The notes under the pieces: generated by a model
The model's input: only the letters and a program-made list of their open reading frames with translations
Told to the model about the DNA's origin: nothing
Databases searched by the model: none
Shown: positions 44,488 to 54,276 of the stretch, piece by piece
Layout of the letters: each line of letters opens with the position of its first letter
Numbering within the stretch: position 1 is the first letter of the stretch
Assembly: GCA_020851735.1 (NCBI GenBank)
Contig: JADZCD010000036.1
Location: 1-64,000 of the forward strand
Direction: 5' to 3'
Source of the DNA: Phycisphaeraceae bacterium
GTDB taxonomy: Bacteria; Planctomycetota; Phycisphaerae; Phycisphaerales; Phycisphaeraceae
Length of the DNA stretch: 64,000 bases
Translations under genes and position numbers: made by a program

Positions 44488-45572
44488 TTTCCACCTTGGA
44501 CAGAGCATCGACAGCCCTGGCGCAACTGGATCGCGCCGCCCAAGCGGCCGGGCGAGCGCTGCAATTCATGGAAGTATGCGGCACGCACACCATGGCTGCC
44601 TTTCGCAGCGGGCTGCACAGTCTGATGCCCGCAAGCGTGACGTTATTAAGCGGCCCCGGCTGCCCGGTATGCGTAACCGCCCAGGCCGACATCGATCAGA
44701 TGATCGAGTTGGCCCAGGAGGCGGGAGTCTGCCTCTGCACCTATGGCGACATGTTGCGTGTGCCGGGACGCAAGGGCAGTCTGGAAAAGGCGCGCGGACG
44801 CGGCGCGGATGTGCATGTGGTGTACTCGAGCATGGAAGCGGTGCAGCAGGCTGAGCGAAATCCGCGCCGCCAAGTGGTGTTCGCAGCCGTGGGATTTGAG
44901 ACTACCGCCCCGGCCACGGCGGCAGCGGTGGTGGCGGCGGGGAAGAAGCGCCTGTCGAATTTCAGCGTCATCGCCAGCCACAAGCAGGTGGTGCCGGCCA
45001 TGCTGGCGCTGCTGAAGGCCGGCGAGGTGAGGCTGGACGGGTTTTTGTGCCCCGGTCACGTGTCGGTGATCATCGGTTCGCAGGTATATCGGCCGCTGGT
45101 GGCGGATTTCGCCATGCCCTGCGTGATCGCGGGATTTGAGGAATTTCAAATCGCCGAGGCCCTGGCAACGCTGGCCCAGATGGCAGCCTCAGGTCGCGCG
45201 GAGCTGGTGAATCAATATGCCCAGGCGGTGACCACGGCCGGGAATAAAGTGGCGGTGCGCTTGTTGGAGGAAGTGTTTGAGCCCGCCAACGTGGTCTGGC
45301 GGGGATTAGGCCAGATCCCGCAAAGCGGCCTGGTCGTGCGGAAAAAGTGGGAGAGCTTTGACGCGCGTAAGAAATTCAACCTGCCGGCCCGTGCGGAAAG
45401 CGAGCCGGCCGGCTGTTTGTGCGGACAGGTGATCGCGGGGGTAGTCAAACCCGTGGATTGTTCGCTGTTCGGCACGACGTGCACGCCGGTCAACCCGATC
45501 GGGCCTTGCATGGTCAGCTCGGAGGGAACGTGCCAGGCGTGGTTCAAGTATGGAAGGACAGCCGGCAGATAA
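44484..45572 (+). CDS. hypD: Hydrogenase maturation protein HypD
   Basis: An iron-sulfur protein that assembles the Fe(CN)2CO centre with HypC. The 362-residue protein starts at GTG 44484, just within the hypC stop. Signatures are FMEVCGTHTMAAFRSGLHSL, SGPGCPVCVTAQ, FAAVGFETTAPATAAAV, LCPGHVSVIIGSQVY, and the C-terminal cluster pattern CLCGQVIAGVVKPVDCSLFG with CTPVNPIGPCMVSSEGTC. All expected Cys positions are present. After its stop a short TCTTCCCGGGGGG (45574-45586) resembles the dispersed G-rich module. Confidence 0.97.
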   Translation: MISTLDRASTALAQLDRAAQAAGRALQFMEVCGTHTMAAFRSGLHSLMPASVTLLSGPGCPVCVTAQADIDQMIELAQEAGVCLCTYGDMLRVPGRKGSLEKARGRGADVHVVYSSMEAVQQAERNPRRQVVFAAVGFETTAPATAAAVVAAGKKRLSNFSVIASHKQVVPAMLALLKAGEVRLDGFLCPGHVSVIIGSQVYRPLVADFAMPCVIAGFEEFQIAEALATLAQMAASGRAELVNQYAQAVTTAGNKVAVRLLEEVFEPANVVWRGLGQIPQSGLVVRKKWESFDARKKFNLPARAESEPAGCLCGQVIAGVVKPVDCSLFGTTCTPVNPIGPCMVSSEGTCQAWFKYGRTAGR

Positions 45573-45603
45573 ATCTTCCCGGGGGGTTAGTTCTGGAAGA
45601 CCT

Positions 45604-46671
45604 ATGAGCGCGACGCGGAAAACGACCATTGGAAAACAAGGCTCGGGCATGAGCTTGCCCGAACGGATCATGCTGGCGCACGGCGGCGGCGGGCAGCTGA
45701 CTGACGACTTGATCGGCGGCTGCATCCTGCCGCGCCTGGGCAACGAGATACTTAACGAGCTTCTGGATGCAGCCGAGGTGGGGCAGGATGGCGACGGCGG
45801 GCGGCTGGCGGTGACGATCGACAGCCACGTGGTGGAGCCTTGGCGATTTCCAGGCGGGGACATCGGGCGTTTAGCGGTTTGCGGCACGGTGAATGATCTG
45901 GCGGTGTGCGGCGCCCGCCCGGTGGGTTTGGCGTTAAGTCTGATTATCACCGAGGGGTTCGCCCGCGTTGATTTGGAGGAAATCTTAGATTCGTTGTCCA
46001 AAGCTGCGGGCGAGGCCGGGGTGGCGGTGGTGACCGGAGACACCAAAGTCATCGGACATAACGGCCAGGCAGAGATTTATATCACCACGGCCGGAGTGGG
46101 CAGAATCCCGCGGGAGCGAAAGCTAAGTCCCAAGCGCATTCAAGCGGGTGATGTGATCTTGATTAATGGGCCGATAGGGGATCATGGCTTGGCGGTGATG
46201 TTGGCCCGCCAGATGCCGGAAGTGACCAGCCCGGTCCGCAGCGACGTGGCGGCACTGAACGGTTTAATCGAACTCATGTTGCGAAATTTGGGAGATGAGG
46301 TAGCTTTCATGCGTGATCCGACGCGTGGCGGCGTAGCCGCTCTAACCGCTGAGGCGGCGATGCGCAGCGGTGCCCACGTGGTGTTGAACGAAGAAGAGAT
46401 CCCCGTTCAGCCTTGTGTGCTGCATGCCGCGGAGATGCTTGGGCTGGACGTTTTGGAAGTGGCCAATGAAGGAAAGGTCGTGTTGTTCGTTCGTCCGTCG
46501 GCTGCGGAAGCTGCGCTGGCTTTGATGCGCGCGCATCCGTTGGGCCAAGGGGCCAGGCGCATTGGCCAGGTGACGGACGATACGGACGGAATCTGCGAGT
46601 TGCGGACGCGGATCGGCGGGCGCCGAGTAATACAGAAGCCCTACGGGGAGCAACTGCCCCGGATCTGCTGA
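45604..46671 (+). CDS. hypE: Hydrogenase maturation dehydratase HypE
   Basis: HypE receives the carbamoyl group from HypF on its C-terminal cysteine and dehydrates it to thiocyanate. The 355-residue protein has the PurM-like ATP-binding fold: MLAHGGGGQLTDDLI, GGDIGRLAVCGTVNDLAVCG, VTGDTKVIG and MRDPTRGGVAALTAEAAM. The last four residues are PRIC, with the catalytic Cys at the end as expected. The ATG at 45604 is the first plausible start after the hypD stop; an upstream ATG at 45550 would overlap hypD. Confidence 0.97.
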   Translation: MSATRKTTIGKQGSGMSLPERIMLAHGGGGQLTDDLIGGCILPRLGNEILNELLDAAEVGQDGDGGRLAVTIDSHVVEPWRFPGGDIGRLAVCGTVNDLAVCGARPVGLALSLIITEGFARVDLEEILDSLSKAAGEAGVAVVTGDTKVIGHNGQAEIYITTAGVGRIPRERKLSPKRIQAGDVILINGPIGDHGLAVMLARQMPEVTSPVRSDVAALNGLIELMLRNLGDEVAFMRDPTRGGVAALTAEAAMRSGAHVVLNEEEIPVQPCVLHAAEMLGLDVLEVANEGKVVLFVRPSAAEAALALMRAHPLGQGARRIGQVTDDTDGICELRTRIGGRRVIQKPYGEQLPRIC

Positions 46672-46710
46672 AAAAACCGAAGATGTCATAAGAACGAAAA
46701 GGAGCGCAAT

Positions 46711-47616
46711 ATGCATCTTGGCAACGGAACAGTGACTCCGGCGTGTGCGTTGGTGGGGATGGGCGCGGCTGCCCTGGGTTTGGGTGTGGGGTATGCCTTG
46801 GCGCGAAAAAGCGGTGCGCCTCAGCCATGGCGCTATGCGGCCGGCACGGCGATGGTGTTTGCCGCGCAGATGTGCAACGTGACGATTCTGCCCGGCCAGA
46901 GCAGCGGGCACATCATCGGCGGGTTTTTGCTGGCCTACTGGTTTGGCAGCTTCTGGGGCCTGCTGGGCATGTCCTTGCTGCTGGGAGTGCAGAGCCTGCT
47001 CTTTGCCGACGGGGGCTGGATGGCGCTGGGACTGAACATTTTGAACATGGGGGTATTGCCATGCCTGGTGGCCTATCCCTTGTGGAAAAAGTGGGCCGGA
47101 TCGCTCACGGGTGCGGCCCGGGATGTTTCCATATTCGCTTTTTCCTGGGCCTCGGTCGTGCTGGCGGCCTTGGTGTGCAGCTTGGAGTTGTTGAGCGTGC
47201 CATCGTCCCGGGGCCAGGCCATGCACTTGATGGTGGTGATGCTCGGCGTGCACGCCCTGATTGCCCTCGTGGAAGCTTCCGCCACGGTGGCGATGATTCG
47301 GCTGGTGCCGATGATGACCAAGTGGTCGTGGCCGGTGCGGGCGCTGGCGGGCGTGGGATTTGTGCTGGGTCTGATCGCCGTCGGCGACGGGTTGGCCAGT
47401 CCCTGGCCGGACGGCCTGGAATACACCTTGAGCCTTTTGGGGCTGGCGGAACACGCTTCCGCTTGGGCGGAGCGATTAATGGCCTGGCAGGCGCATGTGG
47501 CGGTCTGGCCTGATTACAGCGCGTTATACGGTTCCATCCTGGGATGCCTGATCCTGGCTCTGGCTGCCATGGCTGTGGCGGCCGGCGCGGGCAAGCGGGC
47601 ACGGAACGAGGAGTAA
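46711..47616 (+). CDS. CbiM/NikM-type nickel ECF permease with PDGLE domain
   Basis: Substrate-binding membrane component of an energy-coupling-factor nickel or cobalt transporter. The 301-residue protein starts MHLGNGT (the family's N-terminal Met-His is the metal site), has about eight membrane segments, and ends with a CbiN/NikN-like PDGLE element (GLASPWPDGLEYTLSLLG), so M and N functions seem fused. Nickel is the likely cargo, given the hydrogenase genes around it. No CbiQ or CbiO (energising proteins) lies in the window. AGGAG precedes the ATG. Confidence 0.88.
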   Translation: MHLGNGTVTPACALVGMGAAALGLGVGYALARKSGAPQPWRYAAGTAMVFAAQMCNVTILPGQSSGHIIGGFLLAYWFGSFWGLLGMSLLLGVQSLLFADGGWMALGLNILNMGVLPCLVAYPLWKKWAGSLTGAARDVSIFAFSWASVVLAALVCSLELLSVPSSRGQAMHLMVVMLGVHALIALVEASATVAMIRLVPMMTKWSWPVRALAGVGFVLGLIAVGDGLASPWPDGLEYTLSLLGLAEHASAWAERLMAWQAHVAVWPDYSALYGSILGCLILALAAMAVAAGAGKRARNEE

Positions 47617-47622
47617 GTTTCC

Positions 47623-48123
47623 ATGATCCAGGCGGTAGACAAACCCCAACCACCGTCCGACGACAAGCGTTGGAAGATCGTTGACGCCACCATGCGCCGC
47701 AACGGGCATGACCGGCACGCCTTGATTGAAACGCTGCACACGGTCCAGGAAAGCTTCGGCTTTTTGGACGAGGAAGGGCTGCGCTACGTGGCGAATTCGC
47801 TGCGCGTGCCCCTAAGCAGCGTGTACGGCGTGGCCACGTTCTACCACTTCTTCACGCTTCGGCCGCCGGGCGCGCACACCTGCGTGGTGTGCACGGGCAC
47901 GGCCTGCTACATCAAGGGCGCGATGAAGATCGTCGAGACCGTGTCCCAGAAGTACAAGGTTCGCCCCGGACAAACCACCCCCGACGGCAAGGTTTCGCTG
48001 CTGACCGCCCGCTGCTTAGGCTCCTGCGGCCTGGCGCCGGCGGTGGTGTTTGACGGCGACGTGGTGGGCAAGCTGGCCGGCCCCCAGGTGGCGGAGCGCA
48101 TTGAAAGGTGGGTTAAGTCATGA
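47623..48123 (+). CDS. hoxE: Bidirectional hydrogenase subunit HoxE
   Basis: A 166-residue thioredoxin-like [2Fe-2S] protein, related to NuoE. It carries [13 protein letters not shown] (Cys-x4-Cys) and [15 protein letters not shown] (Cys-x3-Cys), the four cluster ligands. HoxE bridges the diaphorase part (HoxFU) and the hydrogenase (HoxYH) in group 3d enzymes. AGGAGT precedes the ATG. It begins 6 nt after the permease stop, and its stop overlaps the hoxF start. Confidence 0.94.
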   Translation: MIQAVDKPQPPSDDKRWKIVDATMRRNGHDRHALIETLHTVQESFGFLDEEGLRYVANSLRVPLSSVYGVATFYHFFTLRPPGAHTCVVCTGTACYIKGAMKIVETVSQKYKVRPGQTTPDGKVSLLTARCLGSCGLAPAVVFDGDVVGKLAGPQVAERIERWVKS

Positions 48124-49760
48124 CACCCGAAGAACTGCGACACAAAGCGGCGGAGGAACGCACCGCCCAGAAGCGCTATAAGCATTGCTTAAACGTCTGC
48201 ATGGCCGCGGGGTGTATGTCCTCCGGCGCCGATCAGGTGAAAGAGGCGCTCACCAGCGTGGTGCGGCGCTACGGCATGGAAGAAGAAGTGCCCGTGCGCG
48301 CCGTCGGGTGCATGGGACTCTGCTCCGCTGGTCCGTTGGTCTCGGTCGAGCCCAAGGGCGTGCTGTATCAGGAAGTGAAGGCTGAGGACGCCTCGGACAT
48401 CGTCACCAGCGTCAACGACGTGCCCGTCAAGCGCATTCATTGCCCCACCGATACGCCGTTCTTCACCCGGCAGAAAAAGATCGTGCTGGAAAACTGCGGC
48501 AAGGTGGACCCGGAGCGCTTGGAGGACTACATCGCCGCCGACGGCTACGAGGCACTCTTGAAGGTGCTCACGGAGATGAAGCCGGCCGAGGTGGTGCAAC
48601 AGGTGACGATCAGCGGCCTGCGCGGTCGGGGCGGAGCGGGATTCCCCACGGGCTTGAAGTGGGGCACGGTGTCCAAGGCGGGCACGGGGCAGAAGTATGT
48701 GATCTGCAACGCCGACGAAGGCGACCCCGGCGCGTTCATGGACCGGGCCGTGCTCGAAAGCGACCCGCATCGCGTGCTCGAAGGCATGGCCGTGGCCGGC
48801 TACGCCGTAGGGGCCGATCGCGGGTACATCTACATCCGGGCGGAATATCCGCTGGCGATCAAGCGCCTGCGGCTGGCCATCCGACAGGCCACGCGTGCGG
48901 GCCTGCTGGGCAATCAGATCTTCGGCACGACGTTTAACTTCAACATTGAATTGCGCCTGGGTGCCGGGGCGTTTGTGTGCGGCGAGGAAACCGCCTTGAT
49001 CGCCTCGATCGAAGGCCGCCGCGGATTGCCCCGGCCGCGTCCGCCGTTCCCGGCCAACTACGGCCTTTTCGGCCGCCCGACGCTGATTAACAACGTCGAA
49101 ACCCTGGCCAATATTCCCACCATTATCCGCAATGGCGGCGCCTGGTTTGCCAGCATCGGCACGGAAAAGAGCAAGGGCACCAAGGTGTTTGCCCTGGCCG
49201 GACGGGTGCAGAACACCGGCCTGATCGAAGTGCCCATGGGCGTGACCCTGCGGGAAATCATCTTTGACATCGGCGGCGGGATTCCCGAAGGCAAGAAGTT
49301 TAAGGCCGTGCAGACCGGCGGGCCCTCCGGCGGGTGCATCCCCGAGCAGCATCTGGACATGCCCGTGGATTACGAATCGCTGATGCAGGTCGGCTCGATC
49401 ATGGGCTCCGGCGGCATGATCGTGATGGACGAAACGTCCAACATGGTCGACGTGGCCCGCTTCTTCATGGAATTCTGCATGACCGAAAGCTGCGGCAAGT
49501 GCGTGCCCTGCCGGGTGGGGACGTATCAGATGCACGAGCTTTTGGATCGCATCCATCGTGGGCAGGGCACGCCGACGGATCTGGAGCTGCTCAAGGAGCT
49601 GTGCGACGTGGTGAAGAACACCAGTCTGTGCGGCCTGGGGCAGACCTCGCCCAATCCGGTTCTAAGCACCCTGCGCTATTTTGAGCACGAGTACCAGGAG
49701 CTGATCGCGGCCGCCAACCAGGCCCACGCCGCGACCCCTGCTGGGGAGGTGACCCGATGA
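48120..49760 (+). CDS. hoxF: Hydrogenase diaphorase subunit HoxF (NAD/FMN)
   Basis: Flavoprotein that oxidises or reduces NAD(H). The 546-residue protein has a thioredoxin-like [2Fe-2S] N-terminus ([26 protein letters not shown]). The FMN and NAD domain follows with [34 protein letters not shown] and [19 protein letters not shown]. The [4Fe-4S] site is [13 protein letters not shown] with a later SLCGLGQ. All ligands are present. Overlaps of 4 nt with hoxE and hoxU mark a tight operon. Confidence 0.96.
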   Translation: MTPEELRHKAAEERTAQKRYKHCLNVCMAAGCMSSGADQVKEALTSVVRRYGMEEEVPVRAVGCMGLCSAGPLVSVEPKGVLYQEVKAEDASDIVTSVNDVPVKRIHCPTDTPFFTRQKKIVLENCGKVDPERLEDYIAADGYEALLKVLTEMKPAEVVQQVTISGLRGRGGAGFPTGLKWGTVSKAGTGQKYVICNADEGDPGAFMDRAVLESDPHRVLEGMAVAGYAVGADRGYIYIRAEYPLAIKRLRLAIRQATRAGLLGNQIFGTTFNFNIELRLGAGAFVCGEETALIASIEGRRGLPRPRPPFPANYGLFGRPTLINNVETLANIPTIIRNGGAWFASIGTEKSKGTKVFALAGRVQNTGLIEVPMGVTLREIIFDIGGGIPEGKKFKAVQTGGPSGGCIPEQHLDMPVDYESLMQVGSIMGSGGMIVMDETSNMVDVARFFMEFCMTESCGKCVPCRVGTYQMHELLDRIHRGQGTPTDLELLKELCDVVKNTSLCGLGQTSPNPVLSTLRYFEHEYQELIAAANQAHAATPAGEVTR

Positions 49761-50488
49761 CCGTTCCAACCATTGTGCCCGCCCAGTCCTTTTCCATGAA
49801 GATCGACGGGATCGATGTCTCCGCCCGCGCGGGCCAGACGATCCTGGAAGTCGCTCAGGAAAACGGCATTGAGATCCCGATGCTCTGCTACGTTGAGGGC
49901 TTAAGCAATTGGGGCGGCTGTCGCCTGTGCCTGGTGGAAGTGGTGGGACAGAAGAAGCTCTTTCCCGCCTGTTCCACCGCCGCCAGCGAGGACGCCCAGG
50001 TGGTGACCAATTCCGAGCGGCTGCAGCGCTACCGCCGGACCATCCTGGAGCTGATTTTCTCCGAGCGCAATCACGTGTGCGCGGTCTGCGTCAGCAACGG
50101 GCATTGCGAACTGCAGGCCATGGCTCAGAAGCTGGGCATGACGCACATTCACGTGCCGTATCGCTTCCCCAGCCACGACGTGGACAGCTCGCACGATCGC
50201 TTCCGCCTGGATCAGAACCGCTGCATTCTCTGCACCCGTTGCGTGCGGGTGTGCGCGGAGATTGAAGGGGCCGCCACCAAGGGCGTGTCCGGCCGCGGAA
50301 TCGAAAGCCTGATCATCAACGATTTGAAGGAAGCCTGGGGCGACAGCCAGACCTGCACGTCGTGCTCCAAGTGCGTCCACGTCTGCCCCACCGGAGCCCT
50401 GGTGGAAAAAGGCACCGCCGCCGCGGAAATGGCCAAACGCCGGCAATTTTTACCTTACCTGACCGTCATGCGTGAGAACACCCCATGA
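49757..50488 (+). CDS. hoxU: Hydrogenase diaphorase subunit HoxU
   Basis: The iron-sulfur relay related to the N-terminal part of NuoG. The 243-residue protein has a plant-type [2Fe-2S] domain ([20 protein letters not shown], then ACST), a His-Cys cluster region (ICAVC-like [15 protein letters not shown]), and two ferredoxin motifs, [11 protein letters not shown] and [20 protein letters not shown]. Several starts are possible near the N-terminus. The ATG at 49757 overlaps the hoxF stop by 4 nt. Confidence 0.95.
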   Translation: MTVPTIVPAQSFSMKIDGIDVSARAGQTILEVAQENGIEIPMLCYVEGLSNWGGCRLCLVEVVGQKKLFPACSTAASEDAQVVTNSERLQRYRRTILELIFSERNHVCAVCVSNGHCELQAMAQKLGMTHIHVPYRFPSHDVDSSHDRFRLDQNRCILCTRCVRVCAEIEGAATKGVSGRGIESLIINDLKEAWGDSQTCTSCSKCVHVCPTGALVEKGTAAAEMAKRRQFLPYLTVMRENTP

Positions 50489-51033
50489 GCGCCAATCGCA
50501 AACCCAAAGTCGCCACTGTCTGGCTCGACGGCTGCTCGGGCTGTCACATGTCTTTCCTGGACATTGACGAACGCTTGGTGGCGTTGTCCAGCCTGATCGA
50601 CATCGTTTACTCGCCCGTGGTGGATCCCAAGGATTTTCCCACCGACGTGGACGTGACCCTCGTGGAAGGGGCCGTCAGCAGTGAAGAGGACCTGCACAAG
50701 ATCCAGGTCATCCGCCAGCGCACCAAGATCCTTATTTCCTTAGGCGATTGCGCCGTGACGGGCAACGTGCCAGCCATGCGGAATTCGTATGAGCCGGCCG
50801 AGTTGTTGGCCCGGGCTTACGTGGAAAACGCCCAGTCGCCTGACTCCCGCCAGCCGCCGACGCGCGGCCTGCCGGCCTTGCGGCCCAAGGCCCAGCCGGT
50901 GCACGAGCTGGTCAAGGTCGATCTGTATCTGCCCGGTTGTCCTCCGCCGGCCGACGCCATCCACTTTGTGGTCGCTGAGCTTCTGGCTGGTCGCACGCCG
51001 GATCCAAGCCAGCTTACGCGCTTTGGACGCTAA
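50485..51033 (+). CDS. hoxY: [NiFe] hydrogenase small subunit HoxY
   Basis: The small subunit carries the proximal iron-sulfur cluster. The 182-residue protein shows LDGCSGCHMSFLDID, LVEGAVSSEED, SLGDCAVTGNVPAMRN and LPGCPPPADAIHFVV, which together supply the cluster cysteines. The short length without extra cluster domains is typical of soluble group 3d enzymes. There is no Tat signal, so the enzyme is cytoplasmic. It overlaps hoxU by 4 nt. Confidence 0.96.
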   Translation: MSANRKPKVATVWLDGCSGCHMSFLDIDERLVALSSLIDIVYSPVVDPKDFPTDVDVTLVEGAVSSEEDLHKIQVIRQRTKILISLGDCAVTGNVPAMRNSYEPAELLARAYVENAQSPDSRQPPTRGLPALRPKAQPVHELVKVDLYLPGCPPPADAIHFVVAELLAGRTPDPSQLTRFGR

Positions 51034-51071
51034 CGGATTATTCCCCTACCCGCTTTACCAGAAGGTCTGTC

Positions 51072-52496
51072 ATGCCTCGCCAAGTCATCATTGATCCGGT
51101 CACCCGCATCGAGGGACACGCCAAAATCACCCTGACGCTGGGCGACGACGGCAAACTCCAGGACGCTCTTTTCCACGTGACCCAGTTCCGTGGCTTTGAG
51201 AAATTCGTCGAGGGCCGACCGCTGACGGAAATGCCCTCGATCATGGCCCGCATCTGCGGCATCTGCCCGGTCAGCCACCTGATGGCCTCGGCCAAGGCGT
51301 GCGACGACCTGCTGGCCGTCGAGATCCCCTCCGCGGCTGACAAACTGCGCCGCTTGATGAATCTGGCCCAGTTCGTGCAGTCGCACGCTCTAAGCTTCTT
51401 CCACCTGTCCAGCCCGGACCTGATCCTGGGCATGGACAGCGACCCGGCGGTGCGCAACGTCATCGGGCTGATCCAGAAGTTCCCCGACCGCGCTCGCGAC
51501 GGCGTGATGCTGCGCAAGTTCGGCCAGCAGATCATCGAATGGCTCGGCGGCAAGCGTGTGCACCCGGCTTGGGTGGTGCCCGGCGGCGTGAATCAGAAGC
51601 TTTCGCCGCAGCGCCGCGACGAGATCCTGGCTGCCACCGCCGAGGCCATGAAGATCGCCCGGCGGACGATCGACTGGTTTAAGACCATCGTCGATAAGTA
51701 CCCCGCCGAGATCGAGTCCTTCGCCAACTTCCCGACCATGTTCGCCTCGCTGGTTAACCCGGACGGCAATTGGGAGCATTACGACGGCCTGCTCAAATTC
51801 ATCGACAGCAAGGGCAAGTCGGTGGTGGAAGGCGTGTTGCCGCGCGATTACGACAAATTCATCGCTGAGCGGGTGGAGGATTTCAGCTATCTTAAGTCGC
51901 CCTATTTCAAGCCCCTGGGCCCGGCCGCGGGAATCTATCGCGTCGGTCCCCTGGCCCGGCTTAATTGCTGCAAGCGCATGGGCTATCCCCTGGCGGATAA
52001 GGAACTGGACGATTTCCGTGGCCGCGCGGGCAATCCCGCTCTGTCCAGTTTCCATTTTCACTGGGCCCGCCTGGTGGAGATCATTGCCGGCATCGAGGGC
52101 ATTCAGCGGTTGCTGGATGACAAGGAAATCACCTCCGACTTCGTCCGTGCCCGGGCCCGCCCCAATCGTTTCGACGGCGTGGGCATTTCCGAGGCCCCGC
52201 GAGGCACGCTCATTCATCATTATCGCATCGACGGCAACGGCCAGATGCGCTGGGCCAACCTGATCATCGCCACCGGGCACAACAACATGGCCATGAACCG
52301 GGGCATCAAGCAGGTGGCCGAGCGCTTTGTGGACGGCAAGAAACTCACGGAAGGCATGCTCAACCGCGTGGAAGCGGTCATTCGCACGTTCGATCCCTGC
52401 TTGAGCTGTTCGACGCATGCCTTGGGGCAGATGCCGCTGCGCATTGAGTTGCGCGACGGCATGGGGAACATGGTCGATGAATTGTGCCGCTCCTAA
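51072..52496 (+). CDS. hoxH: [NiFe] hydrogenase large subunit HoxH
   Basis: Catalytic subunit that holds the NiFe(CN)2CO site. The 474-residue precursor has the L1 motif [10 protein letters not shown] (Cys62, Cys65) and the L2 motif DPCLSCSTH (Cys443, Cys446, His449). After His449 a 25-residue tail ([14 protein letters not shown] and on) should be removed by the protease encoded next. The conserved acidic [16 protein letters not shown] at the N-terminus is normal. Together with HoxEFUY this points to group 3d, an NAD-linked bidirectional enzyme. Confidence 0.97.
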   Translation: MPRQVIIDPVTRIEGHAKITLTLGDDGKLQDALFHVTQFRGFEKFVEGRPLTEMPSIMARICGICPVSHLMASAKACDDLLAVEIPSAADKLRRLMNLAQFVQSHALSFFHLSSPDLILGMDSDPAVRNVIGLIQKFPDRARDGVMLRKFGQQIIEWLGGKRVHPAWVVPGGVNQKLSPQRRDEILAATAEAMKIARRTIDWFKTIVDKYPAEIESFANFPTMFASLVNPDGNWEHYDGLLKFIDSKGKSVVEGVLPRDYDKFIAERVEDFSYLKSPYFKPLGPAAGIYRVGPLARLNCCKRMGYPLADKELDDFRGRAGNPALSSFHFHWARLVEIIAGIEGIQRLLDDKEITSDFVRARARPNRFDGVGISEAPRGTLIHHYRIDGNGQMRWANLIIATGHNNMAMNRGIKQVAERFVDGKKLTEGMLNRVEAVIRTFDPCLSCSTHALGQMPLRIELRDGMGNMVDELCRS

Positions 52497-52983
52497 AGAC
52501 GGCAAGGAAGAGCAAACAGGCGGGAGGCGCGTGGTGGTCTTCGCCTACGGTAATACGCTGCGCGGGGATGACGGGCTGGGCTCCGCCGTCGGCGAGCGCT
52601 TGGAAAAGATGGTCAATGACCCGCGGGTGCGGGTGGAAATCCACCACCAGTTGGCGCCGGAACTGGCCGACGACCTTAAAGACGCCAGTCTGGCGGTGTT
52701 CATCGACGCCAACGTGAATCTGCCGGCCGGGCAAATTGAGCTTGGTGCCGTTGCCGCGGAATCCGAAGAATCCCAGAGTCCCTTGGGCCATCACCTCGGT
52801 CCGCCGCAGCTTTTGGCTCTGGCGCGATTGCTGGGCAACAATCACCTAACCGCCTGGCAGGCGTCGATCGGCCCGGCGCGGATGGACATAGGCGAAGAGC
52901 TTTCCCCGGCAGTGATCGCGGCGGTGCCGAAACTGGCTAGGCGGATAGAAAAACTGATTGTCGAGCATTTAGACGGCATGTAA
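52477..52983 (+). CDS. hoxW: Hydrogenase maturation protease (HoxW-like)
   Basis: Nickel-dependent endopeptidase that trims the HoxH C-terminus after the metal is in place. The ATG at 52477 overlaps the hoxH end by 20 nt and gives 168 residues. The fold signature is VVVFAYGNTLRGDDGLGSAV with the metal-binding Asp in GDDG. Further ligands are expected at Asp in VFIDANVN and His near SPLGHHLGPPQ. An internal GTG near 52531 is a shorter alternative. The adjacent hoxH gene indicates its substrate. Confidence 0.9.
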   Translation: MNCAAPKDGKEEQTGGRRVVVFAYGNTLRGDDGLGSAVGERLEKMVNDPRVRVEIHHQLAPELADDLKDASLAVFIDANVNLPAGQIELGAVAAESEESQSPLGHHLGPPQLLALARLLGNNHLTAWQASIGPARMDIGEELSPAVIAAVPKLARRIEKLIVEHLDGM

Positions 52984-52999
52984 GGGCAAGAGGTACGCG

Positions 53000-53467
53000 G
53001 TGCACGAATTATCCTTAGCTCAAGCTCTGCTGGACCAGGTGGTTCGCCACATGCCCCCCCCCGGGGGAATTTCTGGTGTTTCAGCCCCCGGCTCAGCCGG
53101 GGGGTCCGGTTCCCGTCCTGCCCCCCAAAGTCATGGCGTCAACGAGCCGCGCGCGTCAGCAAACGGTGCATCGCTTTCCAACGATCAAGTCATCTTGCGC
53201 AAAGTGGTCGTAAGAGCCGGCCCCGCGCAAGCGATCGAACCCCAAGCCATGCAGATGGCCTGGCAAGCGTCGATTGCCGGCACCCCCTACGCGCAAGCTC
53301 AGCTGGAACTGCGCGTCGAACCCTGGCGCTTGATCTGCACGTCGTGCGGTAAAGAATGGACCAGCGAAGATCCGCTGGAACTCTGCACTTGCGGGCAGCC
53401 GGCCACGCCCAAGGGGGACGCGGAATTAACGCTCCTTTCCATGGAAGTTGACGTGCCGGGGGAATGA
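53000..53467 (+). CDS. hypA: Nickel metallochaperone HypA with an internal insertion
   Basis: HypA delivers nickel with HypB. The GTG at 53000 (AGAGG upstream) gives 155 residues; typical HypA has about 113-120. The start MHELSLAQALLDQV keeps the essential His2. After residue 18 comes a Pro/Ser/Gly/Asn-rich stretch of about 45 residues (encoded at about 53052-53180, including CCCCCCCCCGGGGG). Normal HypA resumes at VILRKVVVRAGPAQAIEPQA. The zinc site is CTSC then CTC: the second pair is Cys-x-Cys rather than Cys-x2-Cys, which is unusual. Confidence 0.9.
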   Translation: MHELSLAQALLDQVVRHMPPPGGISGVSAPGSAGGSGSRPAPQSHGVNEPRASANGASLSNDQVILRKVVVRAGPAQAIEPQAMQMAWQASIAGTPYAQAQLELRVEPWRLICTSCGKEWTSEDPLELCTCGQPATPKGDAELTLLSMEVDVPGE

Positions 53468-53581
53468 ATAGCAGGGGTGCGAAATGAGGATTTGGGGGGA
53501 ATAAGCCAGCGATATTCCAGCGGGGATTGTTCCGGGGGCTTAGCGAACGTAGCATGCACGGGCAGCGGAAGGATTGTGGCC

Positions 53582-54238
53582 ATGAAAGTCCAAGTCGTCG
53601 AAAGCGTGCTCAAGCTCAACGATGAGATCGCAGCCCTCAACCGCGAATCGCTGCGCAAGCAGGGGATATTCTGCTTGGACTTGATCGGCGGGCCCGGCTG
53701 CGGCAAAACAGCCCTCTTGGAAGCCACGCTGCGGGCGCTAAAGGGAAAGTTGCGCCTGGGCGTCTTGGTCGGCGACCTGGCGACGACGCGCGACGCCGAA
53801 CGCCTGGCCCGTTGGACCGACCAGGTGGTGCAGATCAACACCGGCAAGGGCTGCCATTTGGACGCCAATCAGGTGCGGCAGGCGATGGCCCGGCTGGATC
53901 TGGCCAAGCTCGACGTCTTGGTGATTGAAAACGTCGGCAATCTGATCTGCCCGGTGGGCTTTGATTTAGGCCAGGACGTGAAGGTCGGCATGTTCAGCGT
54001 GGCCGAGGGCGACGACAAGCCCGCCAAGCACCCGCCGCTGGTGCATGAGGCCTCGCTCCTGCTGCTGAACAAGATCGACCTGTTGCCCTACGTGCCTTTT
54101 GATCTGCAAAAATTCCGCGCCGACGTGCGGACGCTCAACAGCCAGGCGGAATTGCTGGAAATATCCGTGCAAAAAGAGCAGCTCGAACCCTGGGTAACGT
54201 GGCTTGGAAATCAAGTGAAAAGAGAAGTGAACCTTTAG
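53582..54238 (+). CDS. hypB: Hydrogenase nickel-incorporation GTPase HypB
   Basis: GTPase that powers nickel delivery. From the ATG at 53582 the protein is 218 residues (MKVQVVESVLKLNDEIAALN). Motifs are Walker A GGPGCGKT, GDLATTRDAERL, the metal-binding Cys-His in GKGCHLDANQV, VIENVGNLICP, and NKIDLLPYV for guanine. It lacks the N-terminal His-rich tract and the CxxGCG nickel site of some homologues. The 114 nt before it contain a TTCCGGGGGC copy (53530-53545 region). It is the last plus-strand gene of the locus. Confidence 0.95.
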   Translation: MKVQVVESVLKLNDEIAALNRESLRKQGIFCLDLIGGPGCGKTALLEATLRALKGKLRLGVLVGDLATTRDAERLARWTDQVVQINTGKGCHLDANQVRQAMARLDLAKLDVLVIENVGNLICPVGFDLGQDVKVGMFSVAEGDDKPAKHPPLVHEASLLLLNKIDLLPYVPFDLQKFRADVRTLNSQAELLEISVQKEQLEPWVTWLGNQVKREVNL

Positions 54239-54276
54239 GGATTGATTGTCAGCGGAGACATGGTCGGGGCAGGGTC

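Noticed and set aside
48120-50488. Complex I nuoEFG genes instead of hoxEFU
   Set aside because: The direct continuation into hoxY, hoxH and a hydrogenase protease, and the short HoxU without the NuoG molybdopterin domain, fit a Hox hydrogenase.
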